Shown in pieces: positions 15,246 to 23,146 of a DNA stretch of 64,000 nt. Each line of letters begins with the position of its first letter. Positions within the stretch are counted from its first letter, which is position 1. The notes beneath the pieces were generated by a model that was not told where the DNA came from, did not search any database, and saw only the letters and a list, made by a program, of their open reading frames with translations. Source of the stretch: Streptomyces sp. R41 (GTDB taxonomy: Bacteria; Actinomycetota; Actinomycetes; Streptomycetales; Streptomycetaceae); NCBI RefSeq assembly GCF_041053055.1, contig NZ_CP163443.1, positions 9,531,001-9,595,000 on the forward strand, read 5' to 3'. Position numbers and translations under genes: made by a program.

Positions 15246-16706
15246 GTGCCAAAGGCGGACAGCAGGCACAACGAGGTGCTGTCGGAGTGCCTGGACGAAC
15301 TCGGGTGGAGCCCCAAAGCTCTCGCGCGAAAGCTGAACCGCGTGTTCGGAGCAGGGACAGTCGCCCAGTCCGCGCCCTACTACTGGCGCGATTCCGCAGG
15401 TGTACCGCGCTCCCCTCTGCCTGCGATGACGGCCTACGTTCTGTCGCAGGAGTTGGGCCGCCAGGTTTCCGTGGAACACCTGTGGCAGGGCAAGGTCCTC
15501 GATGCTCCCCTGCTACTGGCCGCAGACGCGAACCTGGAACGCACGTGGACCGTCAAAGGGCTTGATCAGATCGTGGAGGACTGGGTGCTTGGCGGGCTTG
15601 TCGACCGCCGCCGCTTCCTGGCCATCTCGGGGGCAGGACTGCTCGCGGCTATCTCGCACTACCTGAACGGAACAGCAGGACGCGGCACCTTCACGCCGAG
15701 GATCACGGACGACGAGTCACCCGATCCTCTCGTTGCCCAGGTCGAGCAGAACCTGCCCTTACTGCAAGTCCTCGACGACGCAAACGGGGGCGCGCGGCAC
15801 CTCCCGTACGTCGGAGCCCAGTTCCGGGCTGTCGGTCTGCTGCTGCACGAGGGCGGTCTCTCCGAGAATGCGACCGTCCGGCTGATCCGTGCCTTCGCTG
15901 AGATCGGGCAACTCGCTGGCTGGATGGCCTTCGACTCCGCCGACCATGGGCTCGCTCAACGGTATTTCGTCACAGCTCTAAGAGCGGCACACCAGGTCAA
16001 CGACCGACAATTGTGCGCGCACATCCTGGCCGACATGTCCTTTCAAGCAGCCAGCCGACGCCACCCTTCGGACACGGTCACCCTAGGCGAAGCCGCTCGG
16101 CGAGCGAGTGTTGGCGGAACCGCGAGCGTACAGGCGTCGGTGCTCTCCCGACTCGCGCACGGATACGCGGCTGCCGGGCGAACAACAGACTTTGAACGGA
16201 CCAGCGGTCTCGCCCGCGAACTGATCGAGACGCGAACTGGTAACGAGATTGAACCGCGGTGGATGTACTTCCTCACGCCCAACCACTTGGAGTGCCAGAC
16301 CGGCTACTCGATGATCAACCTGGGGCGCTCAGCCTTTGGCGAGGGAAACCGCTCGACTGGTCGTGGTCTTGTGCGGCGTGGTGAGGCTCTCCTCGGGACA
16401 GGGGCGCACATGGTCAGTAAAGGGGATCCGAGCCAACGGAGGGCCTTGTTCGAAGGCGCCTGGCTCGCCCTGGGCTACAGCACCTCAGGGGAGCTGGAAC
16501 GCTCGTGTGAGATCGCGAGGACCGCCGTCGCGCGCCTGGAGACGGTCCGCTCACCGCGCAGTACGGAACTCCTTCAGCAGTTGGCCGTGGAGTTGCGTCG
16601 GCGCCAGCGGAGTCCCCATGTCAAGACGTTCCTGCCCGAGTTGGAGGAAGGCCTTCGGATATATGCCGGAACAGGGCCTGGTCGGGCAGATACGGTCGGG
16701 GCATGA
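15246..16706 (+). CDS. NsdA-like TPR regulator
   Basis: I choose GTG 15246 because GGAGG ends 5 nt before it; an upstream ATG at 15198 is possible. The product has 486 residues. The N-terminus is an HTH-like domain (LSECLDELGWSPKALARKLNRV) followed by YYWRDSAGVPRSPLP, the pattern of the Streptomyces NsdA/NsdB-type regulators that repress development and antibiotic synthesis. A tail of degenerate TPR helices spans ~170-470. Its last codons overlap the start of the D-amino-acid oxidase gene (ATGA), so the two are translated together. It is divergent from the short zinc-ribbon regulator. Function is inferred by family resemblance. Confidence 0.75.
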   Translation: MPKADSRHNEVLSECLDELGWSPKALARKLNRVFGAGTVAQSAPYYWRDSAGVPRSPLPAMTAYVLSQELGRQVSVEHLWQGKVLDAPLLLAADANLERTWTVKGLDQIVEDWVLGGLVDRRRFLAISGAGLLAAISHYLNGTAGRGTFTPRITDDESPDPLVAQVEQNLPLLQVLDDANGGARHLPYVGAQFRAVGLLLHEGGLSENATVRLIRAFAEIGQLAGWMAFDSADHGLAQRYFVTALRAAHQVNDRQLCAHILADMSFQAASRRHPSDTVTLGEAARRASVGGTASVQASVLSRLAHGYAAAGRTTDFERTSGLARELIETRTGNEIEPRWMYFLTPNHLECQTGYSMINLGRSAFGEGNRSTGRGLVRRGEALLGTGAHMVSKGDPSQRRALFEGAWLALGYSTSGELERSCEIARTAVARLETVRSPRSTELLQQLAVELRRRQRSPHVKTFLPELEEGLRIYAGTGPGRADTVGA

Positions 16707-17665
16707 CAGCAGAGCGGACGATCGTCATCATCGGTGCGGGCGTTTCCGGCCTCACGACAGGAGTCGCCCTCCTCGAAGCGGGGCTTCCCGTACGCCTCGT
16801 GGCGGAGGAAGCTCCTGGTCTGACGTCACTGGCGGCCGGCGCGATGTGGGGGCCGTATCTGGTCGAGCCACGTGCGCGCGTGCGCGCGTGGAGTCTCGCC
16901 TCTCTGCGCGCCTTCGAGGCTCTGGCAGCCGATCCCGCGACCGGGGTAAGCATGGTCAGCGGGATCGAGGCAGCCCGGACCCTGGTACCGGCGCCCGACT
17001 GGAGCAGCCTGCTACCCGACTTCCGCATCTGCGCGCCGGAGGAGCTGCCCGCGGGTTTCGCCAGCGGCTACCGGTTCACCGTGCCGCTTATCGACATGCC
17101 CGTCTACCTGGAGTACCTGCTGGGCCGCTTCCATAAGGCGGGCGGAGTTGTCCAGCGCAGGACGGTCCGTTCGTTGGGTGAGGTCGAAGGCGCATCCGTG
17201 ATCGTCAACTGCGCCGGCCTGGGGGGCGGAGATCTCGCCGGGGATCCTGGTGTCCGGCCGATCCGCGGTCAGCATGTTGTGGTGGAAAACCCGGGCATCA
17301 CAGAGTTCTTCTCCGAAGACACGGGACTGTCCTCCGATCTCCTGTGCATCTACCCGCACGGCGAAACGGTCGTGCTTGGCGGCACCGCGATCGACGGTGA
17401 AGGAGGTCTTCAGGAGGATCCCGAGACGGCCCGAGCCATTGTGGACCGGTGTGCTGAGATCGTGCCTGAGCTGGCGAAGGCGCCCGTGATCGCCCACCGA
17501 GTGGGAGCTCGGCCGACCCGTTCCGAAGTACGGGTCGAGGCGGAGCGCCACGAGAACGGGGCCACGGTGTTCCATAACTACGGCCACGGCGGTAGTGGTG
17601 TCACTCTGTCGTGGGGCTGCGCGGGCGAGATCGCCGAGTCGGTGTCTACAACGGCGGCGCCGTGA
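16703..17665 (+). CDS. D-amino-acid oxidase, FAD-dependent
   Basis: Encodes 320 residues, the normal DAAO length. It has an N-terminal FAD-binding Rossmann motif IVIIGAGVSGLTTG (~6-19), AAGAMWGPY (~47), the substrate carboxylate-binding region VGARPTRSEVRVE (~267-279), and HNYGHGGSGVTLSWG (~288-302), all typical. The enzyme deaminates D-amino acids to keto acids with hydrogen peroxide. It is translationally coupled to the upstream NsdA-like regulator. Near a radical SAM operon, turnover of D-amino acids or of a D-residue-containing product is conceivable, but catabolism is the simpler reading. A convergent kinase-fold gene begins 30 bp downstream. Confidence 0.92.
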   Translation: MTAERTIVIIGAGVSGLTTGVALLEAGLPVRLVAEEAPGLTSLAAGAMWGPYLVEPRARVRAWSLASLRAFEALAADPATGVSMVSGIEAARTLVPAPDWSSLLPDFRICAPEELPAGFASGYRFTVPLIDMPVYLEYLLGRFHKAGGVVQRRTVRSLGEVEGASVIVNCAGLGGGDLAGDPGVRPIRGQHVVVENPGITEFFSEDTGLSSDLLCIYPHGETVVLGGTAIDGEGGLQEDPETARAIVDRCAEIVPELAKAPVIAHRVGARPTRSEVRVEAERHENGATVFHNYGHGGSGVTLSWGCAGEIAESVSTTAAP

Positions 17666-17695
17666 GTGGAGGCCGGGTGTCTTTCGGGGGGTATG

Positions 17696-18571
17696 TCAGG
17701 CAGGGTTCCATTGGGCTTGGTCGTCGCGGTATCTGAGTGTCTCGATGCGATGGGACAACTGCTGGGCGGCGGCGCCATCTCCGCGATCTGCACGTCGAAT
17801 GTAGGAGCCGAGGGTGTGGAAGTCTCGGATTTCGCAGAGAACACGGAGTCCAGGCCACTGCCTGATGTCGTATCCATACTGATGGCTGAATTCGTCAAGT
17901 TCTTCGGCGCTACGCCCGAAACGAACCCCTTGGAAGGTATTAGCCAGGTCGATCTCGCGAGGGCCAAGAGCTGCTTCGTCCCAGTCGCCGAGGCGGACGT
18001 CCTGTTGGGCCCAGAGCGTGTTTCCTGGATATGCGTCGCCATGGATATGGCCCTGGCCCAGTGGGAAGTCAAGGAGTCCGTACGCGTCCAAGAGTTCTTC
18101 TCTCCGCGCTGTCAACCATGCTCGCTGGTCCGGCTCCAGGTAGGTGCTGGACTCCACGATGTCCTTGAGTGAGGCGAGCGGTTGATACTGCGGGAGGGAC
18201 AGAGGGGGCGACGGCAGGAGGTGGAGAGCACGGAGCAGCGCGCCCAGCCGTCCTGCGGGTGGTGCACCGCCCTCCGGTTGCGGGTAGTGCCGCCAGAACG
18301 TCACGACATATGGCTCGTATGCCACCGGTTGCAGGACGCTCACGGGTTCTGTCGCCGGGAAGTCGTTCGCGACGAGCCAGCGGGTCAGAGACACAGCGGT
18401 CTCGAGCCGTTGCTGCTGGGAGGCGGGGCTGACGCGTACGACCATGCCTTCGCCGGGGAGCAGGAACACGGAGGTGGCGTGCTGGTGGAGATGGGTAAGG
18501 GATCGGTCTGGCAGGCCAGACGCCCGGCAGGCCATGCGGGCGGCGGACTCGGGTGAGACCGTCATGGTCAT
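17696..18571 (-). CDS. APH-fold phosphotransferase
   Basis: Encodes 291 residues with the aminoglycoside phosphotransferase/choline kinase signature HGDAYPGNTL (~180-190) and the metal-site motif LGDWDEAALGPREIDL (~197-212). The N-lobe lysine region is poorly conserved (MVVRVSPASQQ). Its ATG overlaps the stop of the zinc-ribbon XRE/TPR gene upstream (ATGA), so the two form a translationally coupled pair. Pairing of an XRE/TPR regulator with an APH-like kinase is common in Streptomyces accessory loci. The substrate is unknown: resistance, metabolite or protein phosphorylation are all possible. Confidence 0.8.
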   Translation of the reverse strand: MTMTVSPESAARMACRASGLPDRSLTHLHQHATSVFLLPGEGMVVRVSPASQQQRLETAVSLTRWLVANDFPATEPVSVLQPVAYEPYVVTFWRHYPQPEGGAPPAGRLGALLRALHLLPSPPLSLPQYQPLASLKDIVESSTYLEPDQRAWLTARREELLDAYGLLDFPLGQGHIHGDAYPGNTLWAQQDVRLGDWDEAALGPREIDLANTFQGVRFGRSAEELDEFSHQYGYDIRQWPGLRVLCEIRDFHTLGSYIRRADRGDGAAAQQLSHRIETLRYRDDQAQWNPA

Positions 18572-20043
18572 GTGGTGAGGGCCTTCGTTCGGGTGTCGAT
18601 CGCCTGGTATCCGCGGGTCGCGTCCGCAAGGTCACGGGCGACTGGGCTACGGGCGAGCCGAGGTTCCTCCAGCAGCCTAGTCACTGCGTGCATGGCGTCA
18701 CCGAGTTGCCGGATCCGCCGGTCCGGGGGGAGTGCCAGGATGGGCTGGAGTTGCTCGCCGGCTCCTTCGATCTCTCCTGCGGAGATACGCGCTGTCGCGA
18801 TGTCCAGGCGGGCCAAGGCCTCGTCACCGTATGACCGGTGCTCCTTTGGGCCGTTCTCGTACAGTTCGATGGCCGCCGTGGCGTGTTGCTCGGCCATCTG
18901 ATGTTCTCCAAGAAGGGCGAAGGCTCCGCCGATGTAGTACTCCTGCTTCGCTTCGGGAAACGTGAGGAGGCCCCCGAACCGGGTGAGCGCGTCGGGAGCC
19001 GCCTTCTGTTCTCGGGCGCGTTGGAGGTCCTCGAGCGCGGCCATGGCCGTGGTGCGGTCTCCGATGCGTGCTGCCGCCCTGGCCTCGATCGCAGCGATCC
19101 GGATTCGTGTCTCGCCGCCGGGCGAGAGCCGCATCGCCTGTCGGGTGTAGTCGAGGGCCGTCTGCCGACGAGTGGACCATTCCGCGATCAGTGCGGATGT
19201 GCCCTTGACCCAGGCCCGTAGATCGTCGTGGTCGGCTTGTTCTGCGAACGTCCAGGCTGTTTGGAGCTGCGCGATCGCGGCGTCCTCGTCGCCGAGATTC
19301 TGTGACGCGTGCGCGAGCAGGAGGCAACTTGTGCCGGTGAGGAGGAACAGTTCGCGGGTCTGGCCCAGCGGCTGTCGGCCGCTCAGCAGCGAGAAGAGGT
19401 GATCTCGTGTCGAGACGAGGTCGGTAAAGATCTTCTGAAGCGGAGCATGAACGTAGTCGCTGGCGATCTGGGTGAGGGCGGTCTCAAGGCCCTCTAGTTC
19501 GACGTTGCTCACGTTGCTCTTCGTGATCTCGTCCGTGAAGTGCAGCGATTGGGCGGCAGCCTGTGCCGCCAGCTCGTTCAGGTCATCAGCGTCGTGCGTT
19601 GCTGGCCAAGGGGCGTGACGGCCGGGCCCAGAGTACGGAGCGCGGGCAGGTGTAACGGGTGTTGCGTGTTCGCGGAAGGGCGGGGCCAGAAGGGCGTCCG
19701 GTGTTCCGATGCCCTGCAGGAACCGTTCGGCCTTGTCGAGGTTCGTTAAGCGTCGGCCGCCGGCTTCGAGCATCGACAGAAAGCTCTGGCTGAGTCCGGT
19801 CATGAACGCCATGTCGTCCTGCCGGAGTCCCGCCCGTACACGGATGAGTCGGCTTGCGAGGCCGAAGTCCCAGTCAGCAATGGCGGTTTGGATGTCGAGG
19901 TCGAGCCAGACCTCGTCTGGGATGCTGGGGCCGGGGTGGGCGTCCAGTCGCCTGTCACGGGTGCAGGCCGCGCACCGGTCTTCCAGGTTGTACTGGCTCA
20001 GTCGGCATCCGCATCCGGCGCATGCGCGAGCGTCTTTCCGCAT
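18568..20043 (-). CDS. Zinc-ribbon XRE regulator with TPR half (paralogue 2)
   Basis: Encodes 491 residues. The Cys4 ribbon CAGCGCRLSQYNLEDRCAAC (~8-27) is followed by an XRE helix-turn-helix (RAGLRQDDMAFMTGLSQSFLSMLEAGGRRLTNLDKAERF, ~69-107, shown across the recognition helices in part), a Pro-rich linker (~118-150) and ~300 residues of TPR-like helices. TPR halves in such regulators usually sense peptides or small partners. The palindrome GTATCAC-n4-GTGATAC lies 58 bp upstream of its start, suggesting autoregulation. It is coupled to the kinase-fold gene at 17696. Paralogous to the proteins at 14534 and 20873. Confidence 0.85.
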   Translation of the reverse strand: MRKDARACAGCGCRLSQYNLEDRCAACTRDRRLDAHPGPSIPDEVWLDLDIQTAIADWDFGLASRLIRVRAGLRQDDMAFMTGLSQSFLSMLEAGGRRLTNLDKAERFLQGIGTPDALLAPPFREHATPVTPARAPYSGPGRHAPWPATHDADDLNELAAQAAAQSLHFTDEITKSNVSNVELEGLETALTQIASDYVHAPLQKIFTDLVSTRDHLFSLLSGRQPLGQTRELFLLTGTSCLLLAHASQNLGDEDAAIAQLQTAWTFAEQADHDDLRAWVKGTSALIAEWSTRRQTALDYTRQAMRLSPGGETRIRIAAIEARAAARIGDRTTAMAALEDLQRAREQKAAPDALTRFGGLLTFPEAKQEYYIGGAFALLGEHQMAEQHATAAIELYENGPKEHRSYGDEALARLDIATARISAGEIEGAGEQLQPILALPPDRRIRQLGDAMHAVTRLLEEPRLARSPVARDLADATRGYQAIDTRTKALTT

Positions 20044-20100
20044 CGCACCCCCGCTTTCTCGTCTGCGGACGCCAGCGTACGAGCGTTTGTCGTCGAGCCG

Positions 20101-20118
20101 GTATCACTCACGTGATAC
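20101..20118. promoter_or_regulatory. Palindrome GTATCAC-n4-GTGATAC
   Basis: Inverted repeat with 7-bp arms and a 4-bp spacer, 58 bp upstream of the zinc-ribbon XRE/TPR gene starting at 20043. Same layout as the site at 14456, and its GTGATA half-sites match GTGATATCAC. Probable operator. Confidence 0.6.
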
Positions 20119-20147
20119 GTGCAGGTGAGAGGCGCTACGGGGTGCGG

Positions 20148-20876
20148 TTAGGCGCGTTCTAGGGTCACTGCTGTGATTGCGTCCAGGAGCTGCGGGACGT
20201 CTTCGAGACTTTCGAGTACGACGTCGGCTCCGGCCGACTGAAGCTCGGCGAGAGAGGTCTTGCCGGAGGCGACTGCGATGACGGGAGCGCCGCCTTCGAG
20301 GCCCGTGCGGACGTCTTCGAGGGAGTCGCCGACGATGACGGTGTTGGAGCGGGTGAAGACCGTCCCGTACTTGGCCTGGGCTCGCTTCTGTGCGACGGCG
20401 ACGAGGGCTGGACGGTGATCGTTGTCGGAGGAGTATCCGCCGATCTCCGTGTCCAGGAACCCGGCGAGTTCGAACGCTTCGAGCTTCAGCAGCGCGTTGG
20501 GCTTGAGGTTTCCCGTGACGACGGTCGGAACGTAGCCCGGTTGTGCCTGCACCGTCTTGAGAGCAGCCACAGCGCCGGGCAGCAGGATGCCTTGCTCGCG
20601 CAGGTCCCTGGTGTGCGCGGCGAGGAGCTGTGGCAGGAGTTCCACCATGCGCGGCAGTAGGCGGGGGACTTCCACTTCGCGGACGCCGTTGTCCAGGAGC
20701 AGGGATCGGATCGCGAGAGGCATGGTGACCCCCGTGCCCCGGGCCGGAAGATGTTCTGCGGAGCGGCCGACGACCTCGGCGAAGGTCTCTCGGTAGACCT
20801 GCCGGTCGATGTCACCGACGTACAGCAGGGTGCGGTCGATGTCCCACAGCACGAGGGTCTGCCCGGCCTCGGTCAA
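20148..20876 (-). CDS. HAD-superfamily hydrolase (phosphatase-like)
   Basis: I start at TTG 20876, which overlaps the TGA of the upstream regulator gene (TTGA) and follows AAAAGGGAG, giving 242 residues. Motif I is LWDIDRTLL (~10-18; the second Asp position keeps the DxD pattern), motif II TVVTGN (~120), and motif IV IVGDSLEDVRTG (~185). This is the phosphoglycolate phosphatase-like branch of HAD hydrolases, usually dephosphorylating small metabolites. With several APH-fold kinases nearby, a kinase/phosphatase cycle on one metabolite is an attractive but untested idea. Coupled translation ties it to the zinc-ribbon regulator at 20873. Confidence 0.85.
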   Translation of the reverse strand: MTEAGQTLVLWDIDRTLLYVGDIDRQVYRETFAEVVGRSAEHLPARGTGVTMPLAIRSLLLDNGVREVEVPRLLPRMVELLPQLLAAHTRDLREQGILLPGAVAALKTVQAQPGYVPTVVTGNLKPNALLKLEAFELAGFLDTEIGGYSSDNDHRPALVAVAQKRAQAKYGTVFTRSNTVIVGDSLEDVRTGLEGGAPVIAVASGKTSLAELQSAGADVVLESLEDVPQLLDAITAVTLERA

Positions 20877-22393
20877 GTTCGGCTCCCTTTTGCTGTCATT
20901 GCGGTGCGTCGCTCCAGTACGTCTTGAGCGTACGGGCTGTGGGCGACTGGTTGGAGTTGGTCGATCATGCTCGTGACGTGGCTGTCGAATCGAGCCGACT
21001 GAAGCTTCGCGGCAAGGTCGAGGACCTCGTGTGCTGTAGCGCACCCGGCTTCGAGATCGCCTTGCTCGACGTGGGCGGTTGCGGCACGTGAGAGGAACAG
21101 GCCCCTGGTCCGGTGGTCCGCCGGGTTGAGCGCCTCCCGGGCCATCGTGAAGCTGGCGACGGCGCTACGCGGGTCGCCTAAGTCGAGGTAGCAGCTGCCT
21201 GCCTGTCCATGGATCTCGCCCTCGTTGATCCAATACAGCCAGTGCGGATCGTGTTCAGAGCGGCCCTGTGCGCAGAGTTCGGCGGCTCTCCCGAGTGCGG
21301 CGAGGGCCGCTTGGCGTTCGCCGAGTTTGGCGTGCCCGCGGGCCTGTCGGGTCAGGAGCATCGCTTCGAGTGCGGGGGTGCCGAGTTTCTTAATCTTGTC
21401 GCGGGCTCGCTGTGCCGCGGTGACGGCGTGGTGCGGGGCTCCGGTGGAGTACCCGTGGATGGCTATGTAGGACAGGGCGCCGGCACCGAGCCGTACGTCT
21501 TGTGAGGCTTTGGCGGCGCGGAGCGCGGCGTAGAGGTAGCTGAGCGGGCGGTCGCGGTCGCCGGAGTCGAAGACGAACCACCCGGTCTGGGTGGCGGTGT
21601 CGGCGATGATCGCCGCAAGCCGTCGCCCTGTCGCCTCGTCGTACGACGTTTCCTCCAGGAGGTGCTTGAGGAACTGGAGATGACGGTTTCCGAGACTCGT
21701 GAGGGTGCCGCTGCCGTCGCTCGCGTCCATGGTCCGCAGGCTGTCGGTAGTGCGCTGGAGGCCATCGAGCAGTTCGTGGGAGAGGCGGCTTCCCCCTGCT
21801 GCGCGGTGGAGGGGTTCGGCTTCAGCGGTGTCCCATTGGTTTACAAAGACGGTGAGTGCTATGCCGCTTGCGGTGAGGAACCGTCGACGGTCCATGGCGC
21901 TACCTCCTACCGCGGTATCCAGTGCTGCCACCATACGGGCGGTGGTCCAGGGCAAGCTCGGATCGGCGTCACCGGCGAACTGGTGCTCCGGAGGCGGCTG
22001 CGTCCCTTTGATGGTGGTCCGAGGGAGGGGAAGCGGGACAAGTTCGGCAGGGACTTCAAGGCCCGTCAGGAACTGGACGATCTTGTCGATGTTGGTGAGG
22101 CGGCGGCTGCCGGACTCCAACATGGACAGAAATGCCTGGCTTAGGCCAGCGAGTTGGGCCATGTCGTCTTGCCGAAGGGCGCCGCGTAGTCGGATCAGGC
22201 GGCTGGCTCGGCCGAAGTCCCATCCCGTGAGCGCGTTGCGGATGTCTGGATCGAACCAGACATGTTCCGGCACGATGGGTGTGTGCTCTTCCAGAACCCT
22301 GGAGCGGGCGCATGCGAAGCACACGGTGTCGGTGTTGTAGTTGCTCAGTTGTCCACCGCACCGGTCGCAGCTTCGCAGCGACTGCTGATGCAC
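20873..22393 (-). CDS. Zinc-ribbon XRE regulator with TPR half (paralogue 3)
   Basis: Encodes 506 residues. The zinc ribbon CDRCGGQLSNYNTDTVCFAC (~9-28) and XRE domain (RGALRQDDMAQLAGLSQAFL, ~70-89) are followed by a linker, then MDRRRFLTASGIALTVFV, a Tat-signal-like stretch (~165-182) also seen inside other Streptomyces TPR regulators, and ~300 residues of TPR-type helices. Its architecture is colinear with the protein at 18568. The palindrome GTGATATCAC sits 67 bp upstream of the start, again consistent with autoregulation. Its stop overlaps the TTG start of the HAD hydrolase. Sequence features are clear; the ligand sensed is unknown. Confidence 0.85.
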   Translation of the reverse strand: MHQQSLRSCDRCGGQLSNYNTDTVCFACARSRVLEEHTPIVPEHVWFDPDIRNALTGWDFGRASRLIRLRGALRQDDMAQLAGLSQAFLSMLESGSRRLTNIDKIVQFLTGLEVPAELVPLPLPRTTIKGTQPPPEHQFAGDADPSLPWTTARMVAALDTAVGGSAMDRRRFLTASGIALTVFVNQWDTAEAEPLHRAAGGSRLSHELLDGLQRTTDSLRTMDASDGSGTLTSLGNRHLQFLKHLLEETSYDEATGRRLAAIIADTATQTGWFVFDSGDRDRPLSYLYAALRAAKASQDVRLGAGALSYIAIHGYSTGAPHHAVTAAQRARDKIKKLGTPALEAMLLTRQARGHAKLGERQAALAALGRAAELCAQGRSEHDPHWLYWINEGEIHGQAGSCYLDLGDPRSAVASFTMAREALNPADHRTRGLFLSRAATAHVEQGDLEAGCATAHEVLDLAAKLQSARFDSHVTSMIDQLQPVAHSPYAQDVLERRTAMTAKGSRT

Positions 22394-22459
22394 GTCATGC
22401 CTCCCCGTGAGTGAGCGCGTGCAACCTCAATTACTCGCGGTAGAGCGGGAATCACACAA

Positions 22460-22469
22460 GTGATATCAC
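22460..22469. promoter_or_regulatory. GTGATATCAC palindrome, copy 4
   Basis: Perfect palindrome 67 bp upstream of the third zinc-ribbon regulator gene, with an extra ATCACACA half-site just before it (22451). It also lies about 270 bp upstream of the + strand small membrane protein gene, so it might serve both directions. Confidence 0.62.
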
Positions 22470-22739
22470 CCCGGGAATGTGTGCGCGGCATGTTTTGCCG
22501 CCAGTGTTGGGGCGTCCCCCGGCACGGCGACGAGACGAACTGACTGAGAGCGTCATCATTCGGTCGACCTGGACCTCGTCGTCTCGCGGGAACGCCAACC
22601 TGTTGCTGATCTCTCCCAACGGAGCCCACGTTGCCCTCCGCCACACGAGCGAGGTCGGCCCGGAGCCCCCTCCTGTCCCTCCGCCGCCCGAATGATGCAC
22701 CCCGCCCGTCAGGAGTGCGCTGTCACTGGACGGTGTGCG

Positions 22740-22934
22740 GTGGCCATTAGCATCTCCGCCGTCGTGCTCTTGGGCGTTCTCGTCTTCATCTTCGTCAGGA
22801 AGAGCGGACTGAATGCCGGGCACGCAATTGTGTGCAGTCTCTTCGGGTTCTTCCTGGCAAGCACTTCGATGGCTCCGAACATCAACCGGTTCGTTACCGG
22901 CGTTGCGGACATGATCGGTCAGATTCACTTTTAA
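22740..22934 (+). CDS. Small two-helix membrane protein
   Basis: I prefer GTG 22740 (preceded by GGACGG) over ATG 22692, giving 64 residues. A first hydrophobic helix (AISISAVVLLGVLVFIFV) is followed by a short basic loop and a second one (HAIVCSLFGFFLASTSMAP). Similar short proteins occur in Streptomyces plasmids and integrative elements, often near transfer or DUF2637 genes, but I know no function. It precedes the gene pair at 23033-24147. It could be a membrane anchor or holin-like protein; the membrane call is the only firm part. Confidence 0.65.
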   Translation: MAISISAVVLLGVLVFIFVRKSGLNAGHAIVCSLFGFFLASTSMAPNINRFVTGVADMIGQIHF

Positions 22935-23032
22935 GGCGATACACGCGATAGACGAGGCGTTTTCCCTTCGCTTCGAACAGTTCGCGCCACCCATTCTGCG
23001 GCCCATCCCCCCAATTCTCCTGAGGCCCCCTG

Positions 23033-23146
23033 ATGACATTCACGACCAGCCTGGAAGACCCGTCGCATCGCACTGCCTACGTTCCTCAGGCGGGCAGCCC
23101 TGTTCCTGCTTCAGCGCGTCACCTTTCCCGATTCGAGGGGCGGTGA
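23033..23146 (+). CDS. Short ORF coupled to the next gene (37 aa)
   Basis: An ATG at 23033 opens a 37-codon frame (MTFTTSLEDPSHRTAYVPQ...) whose TGA overlaps the ATG of the following gene by one base (TGATG). CTGAGG lies ~8 nt upstream as a weak ribosome site. There is no known family. It may be a leader that promotes translation of the next gene, or a small peptide product. Too short for composition tests; the coupling is the main argument. Confidence 0.4.
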   Translation: MTFTTSLEDPSHRTAYVPQAGSPVPASARHLSRFEGR

